A stretch of 12,078 nucleotides of DNA, taken from Rudanella sp. (GTDB taxonomy: Bacteria > Bacteroidota > Bacteroidia > Cytophagales > Spirosomataceae). Under the pieces are notes generated by a model that made no database searches, was not told the origin of the DNA, and worked only from the letters and a program-made list of their open reading frames with translations. Positions 1 through 6,334 of this stretch are shown piece after piece. Numbering within the stretch: position 1 is the first letter of the stretch; every line of letters starts with the position of its first letter. Both the position numbers and the translations under genes were made by a program. The stretch is from the NCBI GenBank assembly GCA_026785985.1, contig JAJAYX010000388.1, positions 1 to 12,078 on the forward strand, read 5' to 3'.

Positions 1-1
1 C

Positions 2-49
2 AACGCCACCACCCGCACCGTTGACGACTGGCTGACGGAGCCGTTTTGA
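2..49 (+). CDS. C-terminal end of an unidentified protein (partial)
   Basis: An open frame enters from the left edge and ends at a TGA after 15 codons, reading ...TVDDWLTEPF. The next gene starts about 155 bases later on the same strand, so this is plausibly the tail of an upstream gene. Fifteen residues carry no recognisable motif, and a chance open frame of this length cannot be excluded. No function is proposed. Confidence 0.4.
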   Translation, partial: NATTRTVDDWLTEPF

Positions 50-52
50 GAA

Positions 53-80
53 AACAAACGCTCCCCGGTCAGCATTTGTT
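53..80 (+). other. Imperfect hairpin after the first partial gene
   Basis: AACAAACGCT and AGCATTTGTT pair at 9 of 10 positions around an 8-base loop, just behind the stop codon at 49. The position suits a transcript end, but no T-run follows, so it is at best a weak terminator. It may be chance. Confidence 0.25.
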
Positions 81-169
81 GGTGACACGCCTTTCCCTCT
101 GAACTTGTCCTATGCCCGTTGCTCGGTAAAGTCATGGGACAAAGGTACAGCCGTGCCGCGCCTTTTTCG

Positions 170-177
170 TTTCTTTG
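170..177 (+). promoter_or_regulatory. Possible -7 element for rfaE1
   Basis: TTTCTTTG matches 7 of 8 positions of the Bacteroidota -7 element TAnnTTTG. No TTG -33 element is visible 19-21 bases upstream. A transcript from here would start near 183, giving a leader of about 20 bases to the ATG at 205. Confidence 0.3.
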
Positions 178-204
178 CACCCGCAAACAACCATAATCCG
201 CTGT

Positions 205-1230
205 ATGAGTCCAGCCTCCAGCCTAACCATCGACCAACTATTCGACGCTTTCAACAGCCTGCGTGTGCTGATTATCGGCGATGTCATGCTCGACTCCTAC
301 GTGTGGGGGCGGGTGGAGCGTATCTCGCCGGAAGCACCCGTCCCGGTGGTCAATGTGGTCAGGCGCGAACTACGGTTGGGGGGCGCGGGCAATGTTTTGC
401 TGAATGTGCAGGCGTTGGGAGCCGAGGCCATTATCTGCTCTGTAATTGACACCGACGAACCCGGCGACCGCCTTGTGGGGCAGCTTACGGAACGTTGCCT
501 GACGTGTAATGGCCTGATTCGGAGCGACTCACGAATTACGACCATCAAGGAGCGAATCATTGCCGGATCTCAGCAAGTGGTGCGCGTAGATACCGAAACC
601 GACAAACTCATTACTGCCGACGAACGGGCACAGTTGATTGCCAGAGCCAAAGAGTTGATTCCAACCTGCCACGTGGTTATTTTTGAGGACTATGACAAGG
701 GCGTTCTTGATGCACAAGCCATTGCCGAAATCACAGCATTCGCCAATGAGCAAGAGATTCCTACGGTGGTAGATCCCAAAAAGCGAAACTTCCTGCATTA
801 CAATCACACAACGCTTTTCAAGCCTAACCTCAAAGAACTCAAAGAAGGATTAAAAATTGAATTCGATGTGGATGACCCCGCCGAATTCCAACAGGCCGTG
901 GATACGCTGAAGAATCAGTTACGGATCAAAGGAGCCTTGATTACTCTCTCGGAGCGCGGAGTTTATATCGACTTCAACGGTGAGCAACACCGGCTACCGG
1001 CCCATCTCCGCAAAATATCTGACGTTTCGGGGGCGGGCGATACGGTGATTAGTATTGCAGCCTGCTGCGTGGCTCTGCGACAACATCCCCGATTGATTGC
1101 GGGCCTATCTAATTTAGGGGGAGGACTGGTTTGTGAGTCCGTAGGGGTAGTTCCGATTGATAAAGCGATGTTAAAAGAGGAAGCAGTTCGGTTAGACTTT
1201 TTAGTAAACAAAGCATCAACAAATCATTAA
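205..1230 (+). CDS. rfaE1: D-glycero-beta-D-manno-heptose-7-phosphate kinase (RfaE1/HldE kinase domain)
   Basis: This PfkB/ribokinase-family sugar kinase phosphorylates heptose 7-phosphate at C1 in the cytoplasmic ADP-heptose pathway that feeds LPS inner-core synthesis. The 341 residues show GDVMLDSYVWG (25-35) and ISPEAPVPVV (40-49) near the N terminus, typical of HldE. They also show the glycine motif LGGAGN (58-63), DPKKRN (190-195), KPNLKEL (206-212) and the PfkB signature SGAGDT (275-280), with D279 as the likely catalytic base. The length matches the kinase half of E. coli HldE. The nucleotidyltransferase half is absent, so adenylylation must be done by a separate RfaE2 elsewhere. I chose ATG 205 over an in-frame TTG at 175, because the TTG lies inside the possible -7 element and its extra ten residues resemble nothing in the family. 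No clear terminator follows. Confidence 0.9.
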   Translation: MSPASSLTIDQLFDAFNSLRVLIIGDVMLDSYVWGRVERISPEAPVPVVNVVRRELRLGGAGNVLLNVQALGAEAIICSVIDTDEPGDRLVGQLTERCLTCNGLIRSDSRITTIKERIIAGSQQVVRVDTETDKLITADERAQLIARAKELIPTCHVVIFEDYDKGVLDAQAIAEITAFANEQEIPTVVDPKKRNFLHYNHTTLFKPNLKELKEGLKIEFDVDDPAEFQQAVDTLKNQLRIKGALITLSERGVYIDFNGEQHRLPAHLRKISDVSGAGDTVISIAACCVALRQHPRLIAGLSNLGGGLVCESVGVVPIDKAMLKEEAVRLDFLVNKASTNH

Positions 1231-1304
1231 CAATAGGGCCATATATGAAGATTTCGGAGTTCCGTTCCCTCAATATAACCGAACAGCAAAGCAGAAGCCG
1301 GGGT

Positions 1305-1312
1305 TAGTTTTG
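1305..1312 (+). promoter_or_regulatory. -7 promoter element TAGTTTTG
   Basis: This is an exact match to TAnnTTTG, 38 bases before the start codon at 1351, predicting a transcript start near 1318. No TTG -33 element lies at the usual distance. The element forms the left arm of a perfect 8-bp inverted repeat whose right arm is CAAAACTA (1323-1330). Confidence 0.5.
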
Positions 1313-1350
1313 TGTAGACAACCAAAACTATAGACAAACAAGTTTTTGTT

Positions 1351-1920
1351 ATGAAAAAGGTAATTATGATGGGAATTATGCTGGCAGCCGGCATGACCCT
1401 GAACGCAACCGCCCAAACAACAAACTCGACCCAAACCCCAACTGGCACAACCAACACGGGAACAACAGGAACGACGAACAACCCGTCGAATACCGGCACT
1501 AACTCTGGAACTTACCAGACTCAGCCGCCAACTACGGGAAGCCAAACGGGAACCTACCAAACCCAGCCAACCACAACTAGTGGGCAGTATGGAACCGGTA
1601 CGACAAACACGCAACAGCCAACGGGCACGTATCAGACAAACCCTCAGAACTCAAATACCGGGAATGCCAATACGCAGGGATCGACAAACTCGTCGACGGG
1701 AACAACGAACAGTACGACTAACAGCACGTATCCAACGCAGCAGGATCGGTCTATGAAACAGGGTAACACCCGCCGAAGCCAGAATACGAACCGGTCAACG
1801 GATCGGACAACGAACCAGACAATGGATACCAACTCTACCATGCAAAATGGTTCAATGAATCGGTCGAGCGGAAGCAACAGCGGTGCAACCACAATGCCAC
1901 GAAGCCGAACCAATCAGTAA
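1351..1920 (+). CDS. Exported Thr/Asn/Gln/Gly/Ser-rich low-complexity protein
   Basis: The 189-residue protein begins with a clear signal peptide: KK, a hydrophobic core of about 13 residues, and an ATAQ cleavage site near residues 19-22. The rest is almost entirely T, N, Q, G and S with scattered P and Y, so it is probably disordered outside the cytoplasm. GTYQTQP recurs at residues 53-59 and 67-73, and GTYQTNP at 92-98. The first two copies repeat at DNA level with a 42-base period. From about residue 130 the composition shifts to R, M, N and S (RSMKQG, NRSTDRTT), giving a basic tail. No catalytic domain is visible and no family is recognised. Signal peptide, open length and flanking promoter and terminator support a real gene. 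A surface, matrix or spacer role is only a guess. Confidence 0.75.
   Translation: MKKVIMMGIMLAAGMTLNATAQTTNSTQTPTGTTNTGTTGTTNNPSNTGTNSGTYQTQPPTTGSQTGTYQTQPTTTSGQYGTGTTNTQQPTGTYQTNPQNSNTGNANTQGSTNSSTGTTNSTTNSTYPTQQDRSMKQGNTRRSQNTNRSTDRTTNQTMDTNSTMQNGSMNRSSGSNSGATTMPRSRTNQ
1507..1643 (+). repeat. Three in-frame GTYQT(Q/N)P-coding repeats
   Basis: Copies start at 1507, 1549 and 1624. The first two match at 17 of 20 bases, GGAACYTACCARACYCAGCC, differing at three positions that do not change the encoded residues. The third is more diverged (GGCACGTATCAGACAAACCC). Spacings of 42 and 75 bases are multiples of three, so the repeat is a protein-level unit and not a CRISPR or mobile element. Confidence 0.7.
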
Positions 1921-1971
1921 TTGATGATCAACAATTGAGCGGTATTAATCCATAGATGTGAACCCGTGAAT

Positions 1972-2006
1972 GAAAGCCGGATGCAGACCTGTCGCATCCG
2001 GCTTTC
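1972..2006 (+). terminator. Perfect 13-bp hairpin, likely terminator
   Basis: GAAAGCCGGATGC (1972-1984) and GCATCCGGCTTTC (1994-2006) are perfect complements around a 9-base loop, 51 bases behind the stop at 1920. The only T-run is the TTT inside the stem, so termination may be incomplete. The start codon of the next gene is only 20 bases further on. Confidence 0.7.
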
Positions 2007-2025
2007 CTGTTAAACAGACTTAGCC

Positions 2026-2289
2026 ATGAAAAATGCACTCACATTAATGCTCTTCCTGCTTTTTGCAGGTGGAACGTTGCAGGCGCAGGATAAATTGCCG
2101 ACCATGCAGCAATCGACTTCAACGCCCAACACCCGGCAGTCGAACCCGGCGAAGCCAAGGGTGAAACCCGTGAATCCGAATCAGAACCGCGAAGTCCCCC
2201 GCGACACAGCCTCTCGGTCAGGTCGTCGGCGGCTCCGGCCCGATTCGCTTCGGCGAGGTGGTGCTGTGAGGGTTGACACAATCCGATAA
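2026..2289 (+). CDS. Small exported basic Pro/Arg-rich protein
   Basis: The 87-residue protein starts with a convincing signal peptide: K, hydrophobic LTLMLFLLFAGG, and LQAQ as a cleavage site near residue 21. The mature part is rich in P, N, S, R and K (NTRQSNPAKPRVKPVNPNQN) and ends in a strongly basic stretch containing SGRRRLRPDSLRRGG. No domain is recognised. It probably stays disordered in the periplasm or at the surface, where its charge could bind polyanions; that is inference. It has no clear promoter of its own: the terminator hairpin of the previous gene ends 19 bases before the ATG, so expression may depend on read-through. A T-tract hairpin follows the stop. Confidence 0.6.
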   Translation: MKNALTLMLFLLFAGGTLQAQDKLPTMQQSTSTPNTRQSNPAKPRVKPVNPNQNREVPRDTASRSGRRRLRPDSLRRGGAVRVDTIR

Positions 2290-2307
2290 GATAGTTTGTA
2301 TCTTGTC

Positions 2308-2340
2308 GCCAAAATCCGCCAATGGATTTTGGCCTTTTTT
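2308..2340 (+). terminator. Rho-independent terminator abutting the next start codon
   Basis: GCCAAAATCC (2308-2317) and GGATTTTGGC (2324-2333) form a perfect 10-bp stem with a 6-base loop, followed by C and six T. It lies 18 bases behind the stop at 2289. The T-run ends directly at the ATG at 2341, so the same hairpin would also sit in the leader of any transcript reading into the next gene. Confidence 0.75.
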
Positions 2341-2772
2341 ATGCAGAAACTAGTTGTTGCTTTCGTATTTATGCTGGCATTTGGCCCGACTCAGGCCCAG
2401 ACAGCCGCCGACCGCCGGGCAATTCTGGCCATTCTCGACCGCCAAACAGCCGACTGGAATGCGGGTAAAGTCGAAGAATTTATGAACGGCTATTGGGAGT
2501 CGGACTCACTCACGTTTATCGGCAAAGTTGGTGTTACGAAAGGCTACGCAGGAACCTTAGCCAGCTACAAGAAACGCTATCCTGACCGGGCTAATATGGG
2601 AACTCTCAGGTTCGACATTTTGAAACTAGAGTTTCAGGGGCCGGGGCTGGCCTATGTGATTGGCCGCTGGCATCTTACCCGCCCTCAGATTGGCGACGCA
2701 GGGGGGCATTACACGCTTCTTTGGCGCAAAATCAAAGGCCGCTGGGTCATTGTAAGCGATCATTCGAGCTAA
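2341..2772 (+). CDS. Exported NTF2-like / DUF4440 family protein
   Basis: The 143-residue protein has a signal peptide (MQKLVVAFVFMLAFGPTQAQ, cleavage after about residue 20). A small SnoaL/NTF2-like fold follows. Visible marks are an N-terminal helix with the pattern RxAILxxLDRQTxxWNxG, then FMNGYWESDSLTFIG, a Gly-rich turn, YKKRYP, and a C-terminal strand pair reading HYTLLWRKIKGRWVIVSDHSS-like. This matches the DUF4440 proteins of Bacteroidota, whose substrate or ligand is generally unknown. I chose ATG 2341 over the in-frame TTG at 2296, because the longer form would run through the terminator hairpin and spoil the signal peptide. No Shine-Dalgarno is possible in the T-run immediately upstream. 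The 3' end overlaps the convergent acyltransferase gene by 26 bases. Confidence 0.8.
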   Translation: MQKLVVAFVFMLAFGPTQAQTAADRRAILAILDRQTADWNAGKVEEFMNGYWESDSLTFIGKVGVTKGYAGTLASYKKRYPDRANMGTLRFDILKLEFQGPGLAYVIGRWHLTRPQIGDAGGHYTLLWRKIKGRWVIVSDHSS

Positions 2773-3973
2773 CCGTCTCTGTCAGGTGTGGTTCCCGTTT
2801 CGACAGACGGTCGCGGAGGGTGGTCATGGGGAGTTCGTAATATTTGTAAAGCAGGGTTGATAAACCAATGCAAACCACCCAGAACAGAGCTACTTTAGCG
2901 TAACCTACTGCCAACGATATTGTCGGGATTTGTTCGATTAGCAGGACCATAATGGGCGACAGGTTTAACAGATAGAGCGAATACGAAATCAGGCTAATGT
3001 GCGTGATGGCGCGGGGAATCAGGCCGGATGCAGTGCGCCAGGCATCCATACGCGGAATCAGGAGCATCATACTTAGCCCAATTACTGAGAAATAAAGTGT
3101 TCGTTTGTAGAACACGTATTCCGAAAATATACCGGCATCGACATACGTGGCCAGCACTAGCACAGAAGCGGTAAAGGCAGTGAGAATGGTCATAGTCAGG
3201 CCAAACCAAAAGGCGTTTTGTCGCGCTAGTGGGCTGTTCCAGAAAGCAGGGTAATATTGCTTGGTGTAGGCAGCCAGAATACCGTAGGCAATGGCATCGA
3301 GCCGGGTCAACACAATGCCCCGAAAGCCTAATTCGCCGTCGTTGATTGGATGTTGCAGGGCTAGAACCAGCCGCAGTAAATTAGTGCCCAGAATAACCGT
3401 GAGGATAACGGCCAGCACCACGTTTTGCCGGGACCAGCTTGCGGGACGAAATTTGTCCCAGAGCAGCAATAAAAGTGGTATGGTAATGTAAGACCATTCT
3501 TCGATGGCCAAACTCCAGGTTTCGGGAAAAAAGTCGGGAACGTAATGGACAAAGTTCTGTAAGAAAACAAAATAACTGGCTAGGTTCCGTTTGACGGGTA
3601 AGGTATTGGGCAAACCGCTTTGCCAGGCTCGTAACAGGTTAAGGACAATCAGCAGTATCAGTACAAAGTAATAGTTAGGGAGCGTTCGGAACCAGCGTCG
3701 GGTCCAGAAGTTCAGGATCAGGGAGCCATTCATTCGGTTTTCCTGTTCATAGGTACGAATCAGAATTCCGCCAATGAGGAAGCCACTCAATACGAAGAAT
3801 AACTCAACACCATCGGGCATAAACTGATGCAGAAGGCCCCCCCGATGAAAAGACCCCAGTGCCACACCCGAATGGGCATCAACCACAATTAAAATGGCAG
3901 CCGCCCGGAGGACATCAAGCCCGAATACCCGCTTTTGCGAAGCGATATTCAATGAAAACAAACCATTCCGCAT
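2747..3973 (-). CDS. Membrane acyltransferase, acyltransferase 3 (OafA/YrhL) family
   Basis: This 408-residue multipass inner-membrane protein transfers acyl groups, usually acetyl, to extracytoplasmic sugars such as O-antigen, exopolysaccharide or peptidoglycan. Family marks are the first helix LDVLRAAAILIVVDAH (19-34) with the conserved R23 and catalytic-type H34, then VELFFVLSGFLIGG (56-69), FWTRRWFRTLPNYY (89-102) and TWSLAIEEWSY (152-162). About nine further hydrophobic segments run to the C terminus. There is no SGNH domain, so it is the short, single-domain form. I chose ATG 3973; an in-frame TTG three codons earlier adds nothing. The substrate cannot be read from the sequence, and no glycan cluster is adjacent; the nearest envelope gene is rfaE1. 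It overlaps the convergent NTF2-like gene, and there is no room for a terminator between them. Confidence 0.9.
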   Translation of the reverse strand: MRNGLFSLNIASQKRVFGLDVLRAAAILIVVDAHSGVALGSFHRGGLLHQFMPDGVELFFVLSGFLIGGILIRTYEQENRMNGSLILNFWTRRWFRTLPNYYFVLILLIVLNLLRAWQSGLPNTLPVKRNLASYFVFLQNFVHYVPDFFPETWSLAIEEWSYITIPLLLLLWDKFRPASWSRQNVVLAVILTVILGTNLLRLVLALQHPINDGELGFRGIVLTRLDAIAYGILAAYTKQYYPAFWNSPLARQNAFWFGLTMTILTAFTASVLVLATYVDAGIFSEYVFYKRTLYFSVIGLSMMLLIPRMDAWRTASGLIPRAITHISLISYSLYLLNLSPIMVLLIEQIPTISLAVGYAKVALFWVVCIGLSTLLYKYYELPMTTLRDRLSKREPHLTETVSSNDRLQ

Positions 3974-4078
3974 ATACCACAACCCCTTCTACTGCGGGCT
4001 TTATACTGTAAATCTACGGGCTAATTATTAAGAGCCGGTAGAATCTTACTGAAATGCCTTTTTGACACATTCACGACC

Positions 4079-4501
4079 ATGTCTATAATGATTACAGAAT
4101 TTGCCCTTCACGCAACACACACACACGATTTTCGCTTTTCACAGGCTGAAGTTGAGGCCTTTGCCCGTGTAACAGGGGATAACAATCCTTTACATCTAAA
4201 TGCAGATTTTGCTGCTCAAACACCATTTAAACGGCCTATCATACATGGTATGCTGGGCGCAAGTATTTTCACAAAGGTGCTGGGTACGGAGTTTCCGGGC
4301 TTTGGCTCGGTTTACCTCAGACAAACGATTGACTTTCTTAGACCCATGTTTGTCGACATGGACTATGAAGCAACCTTCACGGTGCAGACAATCAATCCCG
4401 ATAAGCACACGGCTGAAATTGGTTGCGAAATTCGCGACAGGCAAACGGGCAAAATAACTACGCGGGGCATGGCGACGCTGATGCATCGGGAGAAGATTTA
4501 A
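4079..4501 (+). CDS. MaoC-like (R)-specific enoyl-CoA hydratase
   Basis: The 140-residue hot-dog-fold protein resembles PhaJ/MaoC hydratases, which add water to trans-2-enoyl-CoA to give (R)-3-hydroxyacyl-CoA. The hydratase signature is visible as ARVTGDNNPLHLNADFA (29-45), with D34 and H39 in the positions of the catalytic Asp/His pair. It is followed by the PIIHGML segment that forms part of the active site. The length is normal for a single-domain hydratase. A second in-frame ATG three codons in (4088) is an equally possible start. It is a lone gene between a divergent acyltransferase and a convergent histone-like gene, so the pathway (beta-oxidation shunt, PHA supply or fatty-acid modification) cannot be settled. 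A strong hairpin follows immediately. Confidence 0.85.
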   Translation: MSIMITEFALHATHTHDFRFSQAEVEAFARVTGDNNPLHLNADFAAQTPFKRPIIHGMLGASIFTKVLGTEFPGFGSVYLRQTIDFLRPMFVDMDYEATFTVQTINPDKHTAEIGCEIRDRQTGKITTRGMATLMHREKI

Positions 4502-4503
4502 AT

Positions 4504-4537
4504 GCAGAAGCCCGCCGAATCGTCAGCGGGCTTTTGC
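4504..4537 (+). terminator. Terminator between convergent genes, probably bidirectional
   Basis: GCAGAAGCCCGC (4504-4515) and GCGGGCTTTTGC (4526-4537) pair over 12 bp with a single G-U, around a 10-base loop. The stem starts two bases behind the hydratase stop. It is also 18 bases beyond the stop of the minus-strand gene at 4556, so it can serve both. Confidence 0.75.
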
Positions 4538-4555
4538 GTCAAAACAACGGGGCTT

Positions 4556-4738
4556 TTATTTAGCAGCCGTGTTCTTGGTGTCCTGAACTTCCGAGCGAAT
4601 TTGCTGGGCCAGCGTCTTCAGGTCTTGCATACCTTTACGTACACGAGTGCCAGCCGCCTGGTTGTCCTTGTCGTAGAATTTGTCGAAATCGCCCTCCAGT
4701 GACATCACCAGATTTTTTACTTCATCGAATCGTCCCAT
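4556..4738 (-). CDS. Histone H1-like protein Hc1 family (small DNA-binding protein)
   Basis: The 60-residue, helix-rich, lysine-containing protein resembles the Hc1 histone-like family found across Bacteroidota. The diagnostic core is KDNQAAGTRVRKGMQDLK (about residues 24-41), matching the family's GN(K/Q)AAGTRxRK pattern. It is preceded by a helix FDEVKNLVMSLEGDFDKFYD and followed by LAQQIRSEVQDTK. These proteins are thought to bind and compact DNA, named by similarity to chlamydial HctA; direct evidence in Bacteroidota is thin. ATG 4738 gives the usual length. It lies downstream of the oxoamine synthase on the same strand, but a strong terminator separates them, so it probably has its own promoter or depends on read-through. 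No clean -7 element is visible in the 26 bases between that terminator and its ATG. Confidence 0.8.
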   Translation of the reverse strand: MGRFDEVKNLVMSLEGDFDKFYDKDNQAAGTRVRKGMQDLKTLAQQIRSEVQDTKNTAAK

Positions 4739-4763
4739 GATAGTACGGATGAGGTTTAGTTGT

Positions 4764-4819
4764 TAAAAAAATGCCCTAAATCCGCTAAAAACGCGGTTTT
4801 CGGGTGAAATTTAGGCATT
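4764..4819 (-). terminator. Rho-independent terminator of the oxoamine synthase gene
   Basis: On the minus strand AATGCCTAAAT (from 4819 down) pairs with ATTTAGGGCATT (down to 4770) with one bulged base. A smaller CCGC/GCGG hairpin nests inside. Seven T residues follow (A-run 4765-4771 on the + strand). It sits 66 bases behind the stop codon at 4885 and 26 bases before the hc1-like start. Confidence 0.75.
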
Positions 4820-4884
4820 CTTACATACAACGCAATAGGCAAGGCAAAAATTTATCCGAAAAATGCAAAATTTGTGACTTAACC

Positions 4885-6186
4885 TTATTCAGCGGCTGAT
4901 TCTGTCGACACTTCGAGGGCTTCTTCGGGAGTGGAAGTAGCTACTACCTGCGAATACACGCCATTTTTGAGGTTTTCGGCCACTTCGCTGAAAACGTTTA
5001 GGGTGTATTCGACATCATCGAGCGAATGAGCCGATGTCGGGATCAACCGTAGCATAATAACTCCTTTCGGAACAACCGGATAAACAACGATTGAACAGAA
5101 CACCCCGTGGGTTTCGCGGAGGGCGCGCACCATCGCTGCTGCTTCGATCACGTCCTCACTTCGGAGCAATACGGGCGTCACCGGAGACGTGGTATCGCCA
5201 ATGTTAAAGCCCCGCTCACGGAGACCGTTTTGCAACGCCCGCACGTTTTCCCACAGTTTCTCGCGCAGTTCGGGATGCTGCTTAATCAGGTCGAGCCGCT
5301 TCATGGCACCCACCACATACGGCATCGGCAGTGCCTTGGCGTAGGTTTGAGAACGCATGTTATATTTGAGGTACATGATGATGTCGTGATCACCAGCGAT
5401 GAATGCTCCAATGGCGGCCATCGACTTGGCAAAGGTCGAAAAGTACAGGTCGATACCATCCTGACAACCCTGCATTTCGCCCACGCCCGCACCGGTTGCG
5501 CCCATCGTGCCAAAGCCGTGCGCATCGTCAACCAGCAATTTGAATTCGTACTTGGCTTTCAATGCCACAATCTGATCAAGGCTACCCACTTTTCCCGACA
5601 TGCCAAAAACGCCCTCGGTAATAACGAGGATACTCCCGCCTTTTTCGGCGGCTTTCCGCTCGGCCCGCTGAAGATTTTTCTCCAGACTGGCCATATCGTT
5701 ATGATTAAATTTATAATACTCGCCCAACTTGGCCTTGTGCAGCCGGATTCCGTCGATCAGGCAGGCGTGGCATTCGGCATCATACACAATCACGTCGCGA
5801 TGATCGACAACGGCTTCAATAGCCGACATCACACCCTGATAGCCATAGTTGAGCAAAAATGAATCTTCTTTTCCGATAAATTTGGCCAGCCGTTGCTCCA
5901 GTTGTTCGTGCAAATTGGAGTTACCCGACATCATGCGGGCACCCATCGGATAAGCCAAACCCCACTCAGCCGCAGCTTCCGCATCGGCCTGCCGAACTTC
6001 GGGGTGGTTAGCCAACCCTAAATAATTGTTCAAACTCCAGTTCAGCATCCGCTTTCCCCGGAACTGCATATATGGGCCAAGTTCGCCCTCTAATTTTGGA
6101 AAGGCAAAATAATGATGGCCACTAAACTCTTTAGACGAGGACCCAATAGGGCCAAGGTTCTTGCGTAGTTTCTCAAATAAATCCAC
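4885..6186 (-). CDS. Alpha-oxoamine synthase family PLP enzyme (serine palmitoyltransferase-like)
   Basis: The 433-residue PLP enzyme belongs to the family of SPT, KBL, BioF and ALAS, which condense an amino acid with an acyl-CoA or acyl-ACP and lose CO2. Visible marks are LNNYLGLANHPEV (52-64), YPMGARMMSGNSNLHEQLE (79-97), DAECHACLIDG (136-146) with the PLP-stacking H140, VDDAHGFGTMG (219-229), STFAKSMAAIG (250-260) with Schiff-base K254, and LRLIPTSAH (379-387). The TFxKS form around the lysine is closer to serine palmitoyltransferases than to KBL or BioF. No bio genes or threonine dehydrogenase gene is adjacent. A membrane-lipid role (sphingolipid, or cysteate condensation for sulfonolipids) is my inference. 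An Ala/Glu/Ser tail of about 20 residues ends the protein. The start is GTG, and an in-frame TGA only two codons upstream rules out a longer form. The gene has a good promoter and a T-tract terminator. Confidence 0.85.
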   Translation of the reverse strand: MDLFEKLRKNLGPIGSSSKEFSGHHYFAFPKLEGELGPYMQFRGKRMLNWSLNNYLGLANHPEVRQADAEAAAEWGLAYPMGARMMSGNSNLHEQLEQRLAKFIGKEDSFLLNYGYQGVMSAIEAVVDHRDVIVYDAECHACLIDGIRLHKAKLGEYYKFNHNDMASLEKNLQRAERKAAEKGGSILVITEGVFGMSGKVGSLDQIVALKAKYEFKLLVDDAHGFGTMGATGAGVGEMQGCQDGIDLYFSTFAKSMAAIGAFIAGDHDIIMYLKYNMRSQTYAKALPMPYVVGAMKRLDLIKQHPELREKLWENVRALQNGLRERGFNIGDTTSPVTPVLLRSEDVIEAAAMVRALRETHGVFCSIVVYPVVPKGVIMLRLIPTSAHSLDDVEYTLNVFSEVAENLKNGVYSQVVATSTPEEALEVSTESAAE

Positions 6187-6257
6187 TTTTCAGGATTGTT
6201 TAATAGGTTATATGCTTGTTTCTAAGCGAAATACGGGGGTCGCATAGTCGATAAGTG

Positions 6258-6288
6258 CAAAAATACGGTAAATGTTCCTAACAGCCAA
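6258..6288 (-). promoter_or_regulatory. Bacteroidota-type promoter of the oxoamine synthase gene
   Basis: On the minus strand, TTG (6288-6286) is followed after exactly 20 bases by TATTTTTG (6265-6258). This fits the TTG-N19-21-TAnnTTTG pattern of Bacteroidota sigma factors at every conserved position. The transcript would start near 6251, leaving a leader of about 65 bases before the GTG at 6186. Confidence 0.7.
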
Positions 6289-6334
6289 CCGTCCCTTTCA
6301 AATTTCAATTCTATGGACTGTACGCTTCCTTTGG

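Noticed and set aside
175..204. TTG start ten codons upstream for rfaE1
   Set aside because: It overlaps the possible -7 element and adds residues not typical of the family; ATG 205 is preferred.
1507..1643. Repeats considered as a CRISPR or minisatellite array
   Set aside because: Only three diverged copies occur, all in frame and at unequal spacing inside a coding sequence, encoding a protein motif.
1227..1913. Minus-strand open frames opposite the low-complexity gene
   Set aside because: Their V/L/C-rich translations are the complement of ACN-rich codons. The + strand frame has a signal peptide and promoter.
4502..4702. A 66-codon + strand frame after the hydratase
   Set aside because: It starts inside the terminator hairpin and runs antisense to the Hc1-like gene, whose motif is clear.
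5107..5862. A 251-codon open frame on the + strand opposite the oxoamine synthase gene
   Set aside because: It lies wholly antisense to a gene with clear catalytic motifs. The predicted protein is His/Arg-rich with no recognisable domain, as expected from the complement of a high-GC-third-position gene.
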